DNA of 64,000 nucleotides from Flavobacteriales bacterium (GTDB lineage Bacteria; Bacteroidota; Bacteroidia; Flavobacteriales_G; Salibacteraceae). Positions 26,653 to 35,901 of the stretch are shown piece by piece. Each line of letters opens with the position of its first letter. Within the stretch, counting starts at the first letter, position 1. The notes below the pieces were generated by a model. It saw only the letters and a list, made by a program, of their open reading frames with translations, had not been told where the DNA came from and ran no database searches. Location: contig JABJJW010000023.1 of assembly GCA_018660685.1 (NCBI GenBank), positions 1-64,000 on the forward strand, read 5' to 3'. A program made the position numbers and the translations under genes.

Positions 26653-28100
26653 ATCGAATTCGTTCTTGTATCGTGTTGTTTCTTCAACTGGAGCAATAGC
26701 GCTCCTCGATAGCGATCAATAGTATCGACATCGAATGTGGTTGAAATTTGTCTCTTATGCGCGTCACCGTTTATCAGGATTTGATCCCCCACCTTCAAAT
26801 TGCCGGTGTGGTTTTGAAGCTTAAGAGCCATGTCTTTTTGGTCATACATGTGCCTGTAAAACAGTAGAGATCCATAGAAGTGATCGTGAATCACAACGGT
26901 CTCATGCAGGTTAATATCCGCCCGATACGCTCGGCTCAAGAATGCCTCTTGGGCCTCGTATTCCATTTCGGTCAGCCTCAGCTCGTTTGCCTGAGCGCTA
27001 TTGAACATGTTGAATGCGGGGAATATGAAGAGAACAACCAAGCTTACGACTTTGAGTCGCGGGGTTGCTAATTTCAGGAGTGTCTGAACTCCTTGTGCCG
27101 TACTAATGGCTAATAATGGATAAAGAGGCATGTCGTACCATTCCAATTTCGAGCGAGAAAAGGAGATTACCAATAAAAAAGAGAGGGCAACGACCGAGGA
27201 GTATCGAAATAGTGGTTGTGTGGAAGGATCAAAAAATGATATGGTGATTCCAATTGCTGCCAGAGGCATCCACCAAACATATCGGTCGGTAAATAGATTC
27301 GTTATGAAGTAAGTGAAACTGTGATCATGCCCCATAGCGTTCGTATATCGTCCGGCATTCGAACGAAATACCATATCGAGATACCCTGGTTGAAGGGAGT
27401 CGCGTACTAGCAGATATCCGAACACTACTCCCACAACCACAATCAAGGCTGCATAAAATTGCCAACTAGTCAAAATAGTTCCAAATAGGTTTCGATCATG
27501 GATCAATGTATAAACTGCAAGCCCCGGAAGCATGAGAAAACCTGCGACGGACTTGGCCAGAAATCCGAGGGAAACGAGAATTCCTAAGTACAGCAACCAC
27601 ATTGTGTTCTTCGTTTGAACGAATAGGAAATAAGAGATGGCTTGAGCAAAAAGGATAAGGGTTAAAAGACCGTCGGCTTCCGCCCCACGTGCAGTATGAA
27701 ACCCTATAAAACCAACCGAAGTCAATAAAATCAACGAACTCAACCATGCCGCTTCTTCTCCAAGGTGCTTTTTCGTGAATCCAAAAAGGAGAAAGATCGT
27801 AGCCGCGGCGGCTAGAGCGCTTGGGAGGCGTAGGCTCAATTCACTTATTCCCAAGACAGCGACCGAACTCATCTGCAACCAAGTTTGCAGAGGTGGTTTT
27901 GATGCCGTGAAACTTGGATTTCCGTCAAAGTATGAAACAATCCAGGAGCCATTTTGCAGCATTTCAATTGCATGTACTGTGAACCATCCTTCGTCCCATA
28001 ATCGCACGTGGGTTGATCCCAGCTTTAGGAATATAAAGAGGTAAATAGGAATGAAGAGAAGCAACCAACTCCATCGTCGATATTTAAGAAGGTTGGTCAT
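26649..28100 (-). CDS. GT39-like glycosyltransferase inside the suf operon
   Basis: 483-aa polytopic membrane protein of the GT39/ArnT-like superfamily, which moves a sugar from a polyprenyl phosphate donor on the periplasmic side. The first periplasmic loop has the catalytic-type acidic pair RLWDEGWFT near residue 35. The [15 protein letters not shown] motif is near 70 and [16 protein letters not shown] follows. About ten to twelve membrane segments and a soluble C-terminal tail complete it. It starts 1 bp after the sufB stop and overlaps sufC by 4 bp, so it is embedded in the suf operon with no gap. The acceptor is unknown, and I know of no functional link to Fe-S assembly. Confidence 0.85.
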   Translation of the reverse strand: MTNLLKYRRWSWLLLFIPIYLFIFLKLGSTHVRLWDEGWFTVHAIEMLQNGSWIVSYFDGNPSFTASKPPLQTWLQMSSVAVLGISELSLRLPSALAAAATIFLLFGFTKKHLGEEAAWLSSLILLTSVGFIGFHTARGAEADGLLTLILFAQAISYFLFVQTKNTMWLLYLGILVSLGFLAKSVAGFLMLPGLAVYTLIHDRNLFGTILTSWQFYAALIVVVGVVFGYLLVRDSLQPGYLDMVFRSNAGRYTNAMGHDHSFTYFITNLFTDRYVWWMPLAAIGITISFFDPSTQPLFRYSSVVALSFLLVISFSRSKLEWYDMPLYPLLAISTAQGVQTLLKLATPRLKVVSLVVLFIFPAFNMFNSAQANELRLTEMEYEAQEAFLSRAYRADINLHETVVIHDHFYGSLLFYRHMYDQKDMALKLQNHTGNLKVGDQILINGDAHKRQISTTFDVDTIDRYRGALLLQLKKQHDTRTNSI

Positions 28101-29549
28101 TTATCCGACGCTTCCTTCAAGAGAGATCGTCAAGAGTTTTTGGGCTTCAATGGCAAACTCCATGGGTAGTTTATTGAGCACTTCTTTTGCATACCCATTC
28201 ACAATCAGACTTACTGCTTTTTCTTCATCTATTCCGCGTTGTAAGCAATAGAATATTTGATCCTCACCAATTTTCGACGTAGTTGCCTCGTGTTCCACCT
28301 TCGCACTGCTGTTTTGCGCCTCAATGTACGGAAAGGTGTGCGCTCCGCAATCGCTTCCAATGAGCAAAGAATCGCATTGGCTAAAGTTTCTAGCATTAGC
28401 CGCTTTAGGCAAGACTTTGACCAAGCCTCTGTAACTGTTGTTGCTCTTTCCTGCCGAAATTCCTTTGCTGATGATGGTACTCTTGGTGTTCTTTCCAATG
28501 TGCATCATCTTCGTTCCTGTATCCGCCTGCTGATAATGATTTGTTACGGCCACAGAGTAAAACTCACCGGTTGAGTTATCACCTTTCAATATGCAACTTG
28601 GATACTTCCAAGTTATCGCGGATCCAGTTTCGACTTGAGTCCAGCTAATCTTGGAGTTTCGACCTTCGCAAAGGCCTCGCTTCGTTACAAAATTGTAAAT
28701 CCCGCCTTTGCCATTTTCGTCTCCTGGATACCAATTCTGAACAGTTGAATATTTGATCTCCGCATCGTCCATGGCAACCAATTCAACCACCGCGGCGTGA
28801 AGTTGGTTTTCATCTCGGATCGGCGCGGTGCAACCTTCAAGATAGCTTACATAACTTCCTGCATCAGCAATCACTAGCGTTCGTTCAAACTGACCCGTGT
28901 TGGCTTCATTAATTCTGAAATAGGTGCTTAGTTCCATCGGGCATCTCACTCCTTTTGGGATGTAGCAAAATGATCCATCGGTGAACACTGCTGCATTAAG
29001 CGCTGCGTAGAAGTTATCATTCATTGGAACGACGCTTCCCAAGTATTTTTTAACCAATTCAGGGTGGTTGTGGACTGCTTCTGAGAATGAGCAGAAAATG
29101 ATCCCAAGTTCACCTAGCTTCTCTTTGAAAGATGTTTCTACACTGACACTATCGACTACTACATCAACAGCGACCCCTGAAAGTCTCTTTTGTTCTTCCA
29201 CGCTGATGCCAAGCTTGTCATACATGCTGAGCAATTCGGGGTCTACCTCATCGAGGCTGTCAACTTTCTTCTTTGTCTTAGGAGCTGAGTAATAGTGAAT
29301 GTCTTGAAAGTCGACTGGTGGATAGTGTACATGAGCCCAAGTTGGTTCCTTCATTTGTTGCCAAGTGCTGAACGCTTTCAGACGATATTCCAAAAGCCAC
29401 TCAGGTTCATTTTTCTTTGACGAAATCAGTCTGATAATATCTTCGTTAATTCCCTTAGGGGCCTTATCAGACTCAAATTTGGACACAAATCCAAACTCAT
29501 ACTTCTTTCCTTTTAGCTCTTCGGCTAATTCTGTTTCTGTATACGCCAT
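28101..29549 (-). CDS. sufB: Fe-S cluster assembly protein SufB
   Basis: 482-aa scaffold subunit on which SufBCD builds the nascent cluster. The central [21 protein letters not shown] and the [28 protein letters not shown] region are SufB hallmarks. The C terminus has [16 protein letters not shown] and [13 protein letters not shown], including the Cys proposed for sulfur transfer or ligation. Length is normal. It follows the A-type carrier gene by 9 bp. Confidence 0.97.
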   Translation of the reverse strand: MAYTETELAEELKGKKYEFGFVSKFESDKAPKGINEDIIRLISSKKNEPEWLLEYRLKAFSTWQQMKEPTWAHVHYPPVDFQDIHYYSAPKTKKKVDSLDEVDPELLSMYDKLGISVEEQKRLSGVAVDVVVDSVSVETSFKEKLGELGIIFCSFSEAVHNHPELVKKYLGSVVPMNDNFYAALNAAVFTDGSFCYIPKGVRCPMELSTYFRINEANTGQFERTLVIADAGSYVSYLEGCTAPIRDENQLHAAVVELVAMDDAEIKYSTVQNWYPGDENGKGGIYNFVTKRGLCEGRNSKISWTQVETGSAITWKYPSCILKGDNSTGEFYSVAVTNHYQQADTGTKMMHIGKNTKSTIISKGISAGKSNNSYRGLVKVLPKAANARNFSQCDSLLIGSDCGAHTFPYIEAQNSSAKVEHEATTSKIGEDQIFYCLQRGIDEEKAVSLIVNGYAKEVLNKLPMEFAIEAQKLLTISLEGSVG

Positions 29550-29558
29550 CCCGGGATT

Positions 29559-29885
29559 CTAAATCGAAAAGCTTTCGCCGCAACCGCATGTTCGGTTGGC
29601 ATTAGGGTTGATGAATGAAAAACCCTTTCCGTTGAGGCCTCCTGCATAGTCGAGCTCAGTCCCCACCAGATATAGGAAACTCTTTTTGTCTACGACAATC
29701 TGAACTCCTTTGTCTTCGAACACCTTATCATCATCTTCGAGTTGGGTGTCAAAATCCATCAAGTACGTAAGACCAGAGCAACCACCTCCTTTTACTCCAA
29801 CGCGGATAAATGCTTCTTGAGCAACGGACTGGTCGTCCTTAAGTTTAACCACTTGGGCTTTTGCATTGTCACTTACTCGAATCAT
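29559..29885 (-). CDS. sufA: A-type Fe-S carrier (IscA/SufA family)
   Basis: 108-aa HesB/IscA-family carrier that receives and passes on Fe-S clusters. The three cluster-ligating cysteines are all present: Cys36 in KGGGCSGL, and Cys100 and Cys102 in the TCGCGESF tail. It is the first gene of the suf operon. Being next to sufB supports the name SufA, but SufA, IscA and ErpA are not separable by sequence alone. A 21-bp palindrome lies 27 bp upstream. Confidence 0.92.
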   Translation of the reverse strand: MIRVSDNAKAQVVKLKDDQSVAQEAFIRVGVKGGGCSGLTYLMDFDTQLEDDDKVFEDKGVQIVVDKKSFLYLVGTELDYAGGLNGKGFSFINPNANRTCGCGESFSI

Positions 29886-29911
29886 ATTCTCTCTCGATTA
29901 GCTGCAATCTT

Positions 29912-29932
29912 TATTTAGAAATAGTCTAAATA
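29912..29932. promoter_or_regulatory. palindromic operator candidate upstream of suf
   Basis: TATTTAGA-N5-TCTAAATA is a perfect 8-bp inverted repeat with a 5-nt spacer, centred about 37 bp upstream of the first suf start codon. The position and symmetry suit a dimeric regulator such as an Fe-S, iron or redox sensor. The arms are too AT-rich and the stem too weak for a terminator. The regulator is not identifiable from this window. Confidence 0.5.
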
Positions 29933-29987
29933 GATAGCTTCTTAGCGCGAAATTACTGCATAAACAGCGCTTTAGCAAATGATGTTT

Positions 29988-30665
29988 TTAATGAATTTCT
30001 TGGGCGAACTTAAGTTTGAATCTCCTTCGTATCCACCAGGTCATTGCATACAAAATCGGTGTATCCACAAGTGCACTGAGCGATTTGAACATCCAGCCAT
30101 CGTAAATGAATGAACCAATCGTAGACCAGTCCTTGACTCCAGCGAATAACACGATGACGACCAACGTCGTATCGACCAGCTGAGAAACGATGGTTGAAGC
30201 ATTATTTCTCAACCAAAGGTGACGCCCTCCGGTCATCTTTTTCCAGAAGTGGAACAATCTCACATCCACCAATTGTGCGATGAGGTAGGCAATCATGGAT
30301 GCTGAAATGACTCGCCAGGAGTTTCCATATGCAGTTTGATATAGTTCATCTGAAACGGGAGAACCATCGATGGCAGGAAACAAAGAACCAACCCAAAGAA
30401 TGAGTAGGGTAAACATAAGTGCTGCAAATCCCATGAAAACAACTTGATTGGTTCTCTTTCGACCATATATTTCTGAAAGAATATCCGTTATCAAAAAGGT
30501 GATTGGATAAGGAAGAACACCTGCGGAGAGGACAAAAACCTTGAACCCAAGGTCTACGGTAACAAATTTGTTCGCGATCAAATTGCAAACAATCAATGCC
30601 GTAATAAAGGACGCCGCCAGGAGGAGGTACAAGCGATCAGCTTGGCGTCTTTGAGCTTTGTTCAT
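29988..30665 (-). CDS. VUT-family queuosine precursor transporter (YhhQ-like)
   Basis: 225-aa inner-membrane protein with about six helices, of the VUT/DUF165 (YhhQ) family, which imports 7-deazaguanine precursors of queuosine. Family features are ANKFVTVDLGFKVFVLSAG, YPITFLITDILSEIYGRKR (near residue 60) and SQLVDTTLVVIVLF (near 165). The ATG at 30665 is used; eight further upstream codons are open but do not look like the family. The presence of queA at 61 kb suits a queuosine-using organism. Confidence 0.88.
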   Translation of the reverse strand: MNKAQRRQADRLYLLLAASFITALIVCNLIANKFVTVDLGFKVFVLSAGVLPYPITFLITDILSEIYGRKRTNQVVFMGFAALMFTLLILWVGSLFPAIDGSPVSDELYQTAYGNSWRVISASMIAYLIAQLVDVRLFHFWKKMTGGRHLWLRNNASTIVSQLVDTTLVVIVLFAGVKDWSTIGSFIYDGWMFKSLSALVDTPILYAMTWWIRRRFKLKFAQEIH

Positions 30666-30907
30666 GAAACAAATAAACCATTCTCGCATTTGTTTTTACT
30701 CTTTCTCTAGGTGCCCAAGAAGGCGTCATGACTTTTGAAGCTAACAAAGTCAACGTGAACTCGAAGGGAGAAAAGACAGAAGCTGTCACACCAGAACCTT
30801 CAGTAATAACGGTTGATCTTACAGGCGGCACAGTCATGATCGAGACAAGCAACCCTGAGGTGAAGGAATTGCTTCAAGACAAGCTAACATTTAACATCAC
30901 GAAATAG
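30664..30907 (+). pseudogene. small exported protein gene with a broken or non-standard start
   Basis: The stretch between the two neighbouring minus-strand genes holds a clear plus-strand reading frame. TILAFVFTLSLGAQ, a good signal-peptide end, is followed by EGVMTFEANKVNVNSKGEKT and more, ending FNITK at TAG 30905-30907. The frame has no ATG before the signal peptide. An ATG at 30664 (MKQI) is in another frame and is separated by a TAA at 30674, so a 1-2 nt indel in an A-rich stretch near 30675 would join them. Translation could alternatively begin at the internal ATG at 30728, giving 59 aa without a signal. Family unknown. It overlaps the 5' end of the divergent VUT gene by 2 bp. Confidence 0.45.
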
Positions 30908-31063
30908 ATGGGAGAAGTTGGCAAGCAATTCAGCCTACATCTTGATCAGGCTATACTAGCCCATTTCTATACAGATATGGGAATGATCATTTTCACTCGA
31001 AATGATGTGCATCCATTGAAATGGGGAATCCAATTCATGGAAGCTGCCCCAAGCGAAGGCTAA
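30908..31063 (+). CDS. possible small protein, 51 aa
   Basis: The ATG directly follows the TAG of the preceding small frame, in the same phase, and runs 51 codons to TAA at 31063, ending MEAAPSEG. Codon use looks like that of real genes here. It fills the gap exactly up to the stop of the convergent membrane protein gene, with which it overlaps by 4 bp. It could be a separate small protein or the rest of the preceding one behind a stop. I recognise no family. Confidence 0.3.
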   Translation: MGEVGKQFSLHLDQAILAHFYTDMGMIIFTRNDVHPLKWGIQFMEAAPSEG

Positions 31064-31674
31064 CCCCAACCACCTATGAGTGGTACATAGACAGTGACAA
31101 AGCCGGTAATCCATCCGAGATAGATTTGTCTGAGATCGTGAGAATCTAACAGATATCGCGCACTTCCAACCAGTCCACTGACTAAAATTCCGAGCATCAC
31201 AAAACCCACAATGGGCAATTCGTACAGCTGTGCAACTCCATAAATCGAAGCTGTCAAGCCTCCCATACCAATCATGTGGATACTTATTTTAGTAAGGAAG
31301 GTGAATAAGAGCGCGGCTCCTACGGCTATACTGCTCCCAAGAAACAAGGAATAAATTACGTCCGGTAGCGGAACATCTCTCATCAGAATGTAATTAGCCA
31401 AATACAATACAAAGGCAAAAGCAATCGGGACAATCCGCTCTCTTCTATCATGAAGATGCACGGAGCTCACGAGGTTTTTCCATCGGAGGAATAAGGTGAA
31501 AATTAGCGGGATGACGGTAGTATTGACGAAAATCCAGCCTACGAGAAATAGCTGCTTTGGCATCGGCGTTGTCTGAGCGATGTAGGTATTCAGACTAAAA
31601 ATTGCAAGCAAGCCCGCAGTTGGCAGAAATATTGGATGGAAAACAAACGATACAAAGAGGGCTGTGTTCCTCAT
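31060..31674 (-). CDS. conserved membrane protein, PAP2-like
   Basis: 204-aa inner-membrane protein with about six hydrophobic segments. KISIHMIGMGG (near residue 128-138) and SARYLLDSHDLRQIYLGWITGF (near 172-193) resemble the phosphate-binding motifs of the PAP2 superfamily. However, the first Arg-containing motif is not obvious (RRERIVP near 78 may serve), so activity is uncertain. It overlaps the end of rpoN by 4 bp (ATGA) and is translationally coupled to it. Confidence 0.65.
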   Translation of the reverse strand: MRNTALFVSFVFHPIFLPTAGLLAIFSLNTYIAQTTPMPKQLFLVGWIFVNTTVIPLIFTLFLRWKNLVSSVHLHDRRERIVPIAFAFVLYLANYILMRDVPLPDVIYSLFLGSSIAVGAALLFTFLTKISIHMIGMGGLTASIYGVAQLYELPIVGFVMLGILVSGLVGSARYLLDSHDLRQIYLGWITGFVTVYVPLIGGWG

Positions 31675-33128
31675 AATTCTTTTCTAAGCCGAGCAACCGG
31701 AATGTCAAGTTGTTCTCGATACTTGGCCACGGTTCGACGTGCAATATTATAGCCTTTGCCCTTGAGTTCTTTCGCTAAATTCTCGTCCGTCCAAGGTTTC
31801 TTTTTGTTTTCTGTTTCAATTAACTCTTGCAATATTTTCTTGACTTCCCTTGTGCTCACCTCTTCACCGTCATCCGTTGTTAGGGACTCAGAGAAAAAAT
31901 ACTTTAATGAAAAAGTGCCATAAGAAGTTTGAACATACTTGCTATTCGAAACTCTGCTCACCGTGCTGATGTCCATGTTAATCTTCTCAGCAATGTCCTT
32001 CAGAATCATTGGACGTAGCTTGGTTTCGTCACCAGTCAGGAAGTATGCCTTTTGATATTCCACGATCGCTTGCATCGTCGTGATCAAAGTATTTTGGCGC
32101 TGTCTAATAGCATCAATGAACCACCTTGCGCCGTCAAGTTTTTGCTTGACAAAAAGGATTGCTTCTCGCTGTGACTTCGTTGGTTTTCCTTTAATGCTGC
32201 TAAATTCCTGCATCATCTCGGAGTACTTCTTACTGACTTTCAATTCAGGAGCATTTCTTCCATTCAGTAAGACTTGAATTTCATCCCCTTCATTGACCAG
32301 CGTGAAATCTGGAATTATTTGCTCGACCGGTCGGCTAGACTCATTCATCGAGTTACCAGGCTTTGGATTCAGCTGGGTTATCTCCTCAATCGCATCTTTC
32401 AAATCGTCTTCCGAAATCTCAAGACGGTGGAGAATTTTACTGTAGTGCTTCTTTACAAACTCATCGTAGAATTTATCTAGGACGATGGTCGCAGTCTTCA
32501 CTGGAACAGTCATTGTTTTACGTCGCATTTGAATCAACAAACACTCGCGTAAATCTCTTGCTCCAATTCCTGGTGGATCTAGATCCTGTATTTGAGTACT
32601 CAAAAGATGAACAATCTCCTCTTCTGATGTCATCAACCCTTGAGTAAATGCAAGGTCATCAACGATGGCACTCACTTCCCTTCTCAAGTAGCCACTATCA
32701 TCGAGGCTTCCGACTAAATGCTCAGCAATCGAACTATGCTTGTCGCTTAAAGAGCGCAATGAAAGCTGAGAGAGCAATCGATCATGGAAGGTACTGACCG
32801 TCCCAATCGGGAGGGTTCTTTCTTCATCATCACTGCTGTAGTTGTTCGCTTCATACTTGTATGACGGTGTGCCATCATCATCCATGTAATCGCTAAAATC
32901 AAACTCCTGTTCGGCATCACTCAGATCATCTCCTTGATCGTCGTCAAGATCTCCGTACTCATCTTCTCGTTCTTCCTTTCCTTCGTCTAAAGCCGGGTTG
33001 GCCTCAATCTCCTCCTTAATCCTAGCTTCGAGTGCAATGGTAGGAAGCTGAAGCATCTTCATTAGCTGAATCTGTTGAGGACTCAGCTTTTGCAGCATTT
33101 TTTGTTGAAGGGATTGCTTCAGGGCCAT
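31671..33128 (-). CDS. rpoN: RNA polymerase sigma-54 factor
   Basis: 485-aa alternative sigma factor for enhancer-dependent promoters. Region I is the Gln/Leu-rich N terminus (KMLQKLSPQQIQLMKMLQLP). An acidic region II spans about residues 50-100. The core-binding domain follows, then the HTH region (DISTVSRVSNSKYVQTSYG near 385). The RpoN box ARRTVAKYREQLDIP is at the C terminus. It lies 28 bp after asnS, an adjacency I recall from other Bacteroidota. No bacterial enhancer-binding protein is in this window, so its regulon is not visible here. Confidence 0.97.
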   Translation of the reverse strand: MALKQSLQQKMLQKLSPQQIQLMKMLQLPTIALEARIKEEIEANPALDEGKEEREDEYGDLDDDQGDDLSDAEQEFDFSDYMDDDGTPSYKYEANNYSSDDEERTLPIGTVSTFHDRLLSQLSLRSLSDKHSSIAEHLVGSLDDSGYLRREVSAIVDDLAFTQGLMTSEEEIVHLLSTQIQDLDPPGIGARDLRECLLIQMRRKTMTVPVKTATIVLDKFYDEFVKKHYSKILHRLEISEDDLKDAIEEITQLNPKPGNSMNESSRPVEQIIPDFTLVNEGDEIQVLLNGRNAPELKVSKKYSEMMQEFSSIKGKPTKSQREAILFVKQKLDGARWFIDAIRQRQNTLITTMQAIVEYQKAYFLTGDETKLRPMILKDIAEKINMDISTVSRVSNSKYVQTSYGTFSLKYFFSESLTTDDGEEVSTREVKKILQELIETENKKKPWTDENLAKELKGKGYNIARRTVAKYREQLDIPVARLRKEL

Positions 33129-33156
33129 GGTCGAAAATTACGAATAGAATACCGGA

Positions 33157-34578
33157 TTAAAACTCCGCGTTTTTCGGTGTTCGTGGAAATGGGATTACAT
33201 CACGGATGTTTGACATGCCACTGACGAAGCTGACCAGTCTTTCGAATCCGAGGCCGAAACCACTGTGCACGCAAGAACCAAATTTGCGCGTTTGTAAATA
33301 CCACCATAGTGACTCTTCTTCGATTCCAAAGTCTTCGATCTTTTGCTTGAGTACATCGTAACGCTCTTCTCTCTGCGAACCGCCGACTATCTCACCAATG
33401 CCTGGGAAAAGGATGTCCATGGCACGCACGGTTTTATCATCTTCATTCACCCTCATGTAAAATGCCTTGATCGAAGCTGGGTAATCGTAAAGAATGACCG
33501 GCTTTCCGAAGTGCTTTTCAACGAGGTAACGCTCGTGTTCGCTCTGCAAATCAGCTCCCCATTCCTCAATTACATACTGGAATTTCTTCTTCTTATTTGG
33601 CTTCGAATTCCTGAGGATGTCAATGGCCTCAGTATAACTGCATCTCACAAATTCATTGCTTACCACAGATTCTAGTTTCTCGAGCAGAGGAATCGACCGT
33701 TTGTCTTGTGGCAAACTTTTCTCCTCCTCGATTAATCGATCATGCAAGAATTGCAAGTCGTCTTTACAGTTCTCCATCAAGTACCGGATGACATACTTAA
33801 GGCAGTCTTCCGCTAGATCCATGTTGTCAAAAAGATCATTGAATGCCACCTCGGGTTCGATCATCCAGAATTCAGCAAGGTGTCTGGTAGTATTAGAATT
33901 TTCGGCCCGAAAAGTTGGTCCAAACGTGTAAACCTTTCCTAGACCCATGGCAAACAGCTCCGCTTCCAGTTGGCCAGACACGGTAAGATTGCTTTCTTTC
34001 CCAAAGAAGTCTTCACCCCAATCGAGGGAGCCATCTTCAGTAAGCGGTGGAGATTTGGGATCAAGCGTAGATACTCGGAACATTTCTCCTGCTCCTTCTG
34101 CATCCGAACCGGTGATTATCGGTGTGTGGACCATGAAGAATCCATTGTCATTGAAATACTTGTGGATGGCAAACTGCAGCGCGTGGCGGATTCTGAAGAC
34201 TGCTCCGAATGTTTGTGTTCTTGGTCTCAGGTGTGCAATTTCCCTGAGAAATTCCATCGAGTGTTTCTTAGGTTGAAGCGGGAACTCATCTGGATCAGAA
34301 TCACCCAAGACTTTGATGTCTGTAGAAAACATCTCTACCGTCTGTCCTCGTCCTTGAGACGCAGCGATCTCTCCTGTGACCTGCAAGCAAGCGCCAGTTG
34401 TGATTCGTTTCAACAATTCCGGTGACTCAGTCTCGAAGTCAACAACAACTTGGAGGTTCTTTACTCCAGAACCATCATTGAGGGCAATGAACCGATTACT
34501 TCTAAACGTTCTTACCCAACCTCTTACTTCAATTGTTTTACCAATCGGCTCTGCCGAAAGTATTTCCTTGATGTCCAT
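33157..34578 (-). CDS. asnS: asparaginyl-tRNA synthetase
   Basis: 473-aa class IIb aminoacyl-tRNA synthetase charging tRNA-Asn. The N-terminal OB fold ([13 protein letters not shown] near residue 17-29) binds the anticodon. The catalytic core has motif 2 ([15 protein letters not shown] near 210-225) and motif 3 ([17 protein letters not shown] at the C-terminal end). Length is normal. Probably the first gene of an asnS-rpoN-membrane protein operon. Confidence 0.97.
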   Translation of the reverse strand: MDIKEILSAEPIGKTIEVRGWVRTFRSNRFIALNDGSGVKNLQVVVDFETESPELLKRITTGACLQVTGEIAASQGRGQTVEMFSTDIKVLGDSDPDEFPLQPKKHSMEFLREIAHLRPRTQTFGAVFRIRHALQFAIHKYFNDNGFFMVHTPIITGSDAEGAGEMFRVSTLDPKSPPLTEDGSLDWGEDFFGKESNLTVSGQLEAELFAMGLGKVYTFGPTFRAENSNTTRHLAEFWMIEPEVAFNDLFDNMDLAEDCLKYVIRYLMENCKDDLQFLHDRLIEEEKSLPQDKRSIPLLEKLESVVSNEFVRCSYTEAIDILRNSKPNKKKKFQYVIEEWGADLQSEHERYLVEKHFGKPVILYDYPASIKAFYMRVNEDDKTVRAMDILFPGIGEIVGGSQREERYDVLKQKIEDFGIEEESLWWYLQTRKFGSCVHSGFGLGFERLVSFVSGMSNIRDVIPFPRTPKNAEF

Positions 34579-34626
34579 CTTCCTCTAGAATTGGCTGCAA
34601 AGGAAAGAAGTTGATACGAATTTGAT

Positions 34627-35109
34627 CTAGTAAATATCGAGGAGTCGGCAACCTTCTTCTCGGTACTTAGCCCATCCCCAATCGGTGTAACCTGTTTGGG
34701 TCTCGATTTCGTAATAGTATTCGCCCGGTAATCGGATAATGGTCATAGTGCTGTCACCATTCTCACACTCGGGAATATTTCTAGGAAAGAGCGTGAGTCG
34801 CCCTTCATAGACCAGTGCTTGATCGTCACTTACATCGGCTGAATCCGCAACCCAAACATCTACCCATCCTTCGCCCTCGTTGTTCGTGTAAAATTCCCGT
34901 CTAAACTGGCAGTTATTATTGTCTACTGTAGCTTCCGGACAATAATTTGCAGCGGTAATATCAGTACATCCAGTGCAGTCGCCGGCTTTTTCAGCCTTTG
35001 GATCATAGTCATCTACGCAGTCCACATTAGCCATGCATCCTACTCGTTTGCAACTTTGAAATGGAATAATGAGAAAGGCTGAAATGATTGCTATGTATAG
35101 GGTTTTCAT
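34627..35109 (-). CDS. putative Cys-rich lipoprotein
   Basis: 160-aa protein with lipoprotein signal MKTLYIAIISAFLIIPFQSC (lipobox FQSC, Cys20). A Cys-rich stretch follows, with six Cys between residues 25 and 70 (VGCMANVDCVDDYD, CTGCTDITAANYC). The CTDITAANYCPEATVDNNNC part resembles the short repeats around ANYNPEATVDDGSC seen in secreted Bacteroidota proteins. The rest is beta-rich. Function unknown. It stands alone; the TetR gene is divergent on the other side. Confidence 0.72.
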   Translation of the reverse strand: MKTLYIAIISAFLIIPFQSCKRVGCMANVDCVDDYDPKAEKAGDCTGCTDITAANYCPEATVDNNNCQFRREFYTNNEGEGWVDVWVADSADVSDDQALVYEGRLTLFPRNIPECENGDSTMTIIRLPGEYYYEIETQTGYTDWGWAKYREEGCRLLDIY

Positions 35110-35126
35110 CGTATTGATCTTTCGAA

Positions 35127-35134
35127 CAAATATA
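35127..35134 (-). promoter_or_regulatory. candidate -7 box TATATTTG of the Cys-rich lipoprotein gene
   Basis: On the minus strand TATATTTG fits TAnnTTTG exactly, 17 bp before the ATG at 35109. A TTG lies 22 nt further upstream (35157-35159), slightly beyond the usual spacing. Confidence 0.4.
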
Positions 35135-35224
35135 GAAAACAGCTCAATCTATTGGACAAATTGCCCAATACCAGTCTTCACACAAATTTGCCGCTGAACA
35201 CACGGGAAACGTTTTCATACTTTT

Positions 35225-35257
35225 TTGTTTCCAGTGTTAAAGAAGACACTACATTCG
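35225..35257 (+). promoter_or_regulatory. candidate promoter/operator of the efflux operon
   Basis: TTG at 35225-35227 and TACATTCG at 35250-35257 (one base off TAnnTTTG) are 22 nt apart, just upstream of the TetR gene start. Between them is an inverted repeat AGTGT-N8-ACACT (35233-35250). An operator there would let the TetR protein block its own promoter. Both elements are weak by eye. Confidence 0.35.
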
Positions 35258-35265
35258 CCGATTGA

Positions 35266-35898
35266 ATGGAAGATGTGCAGATTGATAAGGGAGTAGAAAT
35301 CATCTCCAAGGCAGGAATGCTTTTGATGCAGAATGGCATTAAGAGTATGACCATGGACGATATCTCGAGGCAGCTGGGTATTTCGAAAAAGACGTTGTAC
35401 CAGTATGTCAATGACAAGAATGACTTAGTAGTAAAGGTGATGGGAACGATCGTTGATGCTGAAAAGCAGGCGGCTAATTCCCTTTGTGCTGCAAATCCAA
35501 ATGCCATCGACATGGTGTTTGAGCTCACGAAGGAAATGAGTCAGAAATATGATCGTACCCATCCTTCCATCCACTATGACATGCAGAAATACCATCCGGA
35601 TGCTTGGGAGGTATTTACAGACTTTAAAGAAAACTTTATCGCTGACTGTATGAAGGACAATATAGAACGTGGTATAGAACAAGGACTTTACCGTAGCAAC
35701 ATTGATCCCTTCATTATTTCGCGTGTTTATACCGCCAAAGTTGAATTCTGTTTTGATGGACACACGTTTCCGCCGAGCCAATATGACTTTGGGAAAATTC
35801 ACTTAGAAATAATGAGATACCACGTCAGAGGAATAGCCAGTGACAAAGGGCTGGAATACTTAAAACAAAAGGTCAAACAAGAAAAGATCGAACTATAA
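35266..35898 (+). CDS. TetR-family transcriptional regulator
   Basis: 210-aa regulator. The N-terminal HTH (about 10-55) is typical: GIKSMTMDDISRQLGISKKTLYQYVNDKNDL. The C-terminal ligand domain is not recognisable by eye. It is the first gene of a TetR-TolC-adaptor-RND operon, 3 bp before the TolC gene. It probably represses this operon and itself, and a candidate operator lies in the promoter region. Confidence 0.92.
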   Translation: MEDVQIDKGVEIISKAGMLLMQNGIKSMTMDDISRQLGISKKTLYQYVNDKNDLVVKVMGTIVDAEKQAANSLCAANPNAIDMVFELTKEMSQKYDRTHPSIHYDMQKYHPDAWEVFTDFKENFIADCMKDNIERGIEQGLYRSNIDPFIISRVYTAKVEFCFDGHTFPPSQYDFGKIHLEIMRYHVRGIASDKGLEYLKQKVKQEKIEL

Positions 35899-35901
35899 AT
35901 C

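Noticed and set aside
30637-30852. 71-aa minus-strand ORF overlapping the small exported frame.
   Set aside because: The plus-strand frame has a convincing signal-peptide end and gene-like codons. The minus frame overlaps the VUT start and looks like its shadow.
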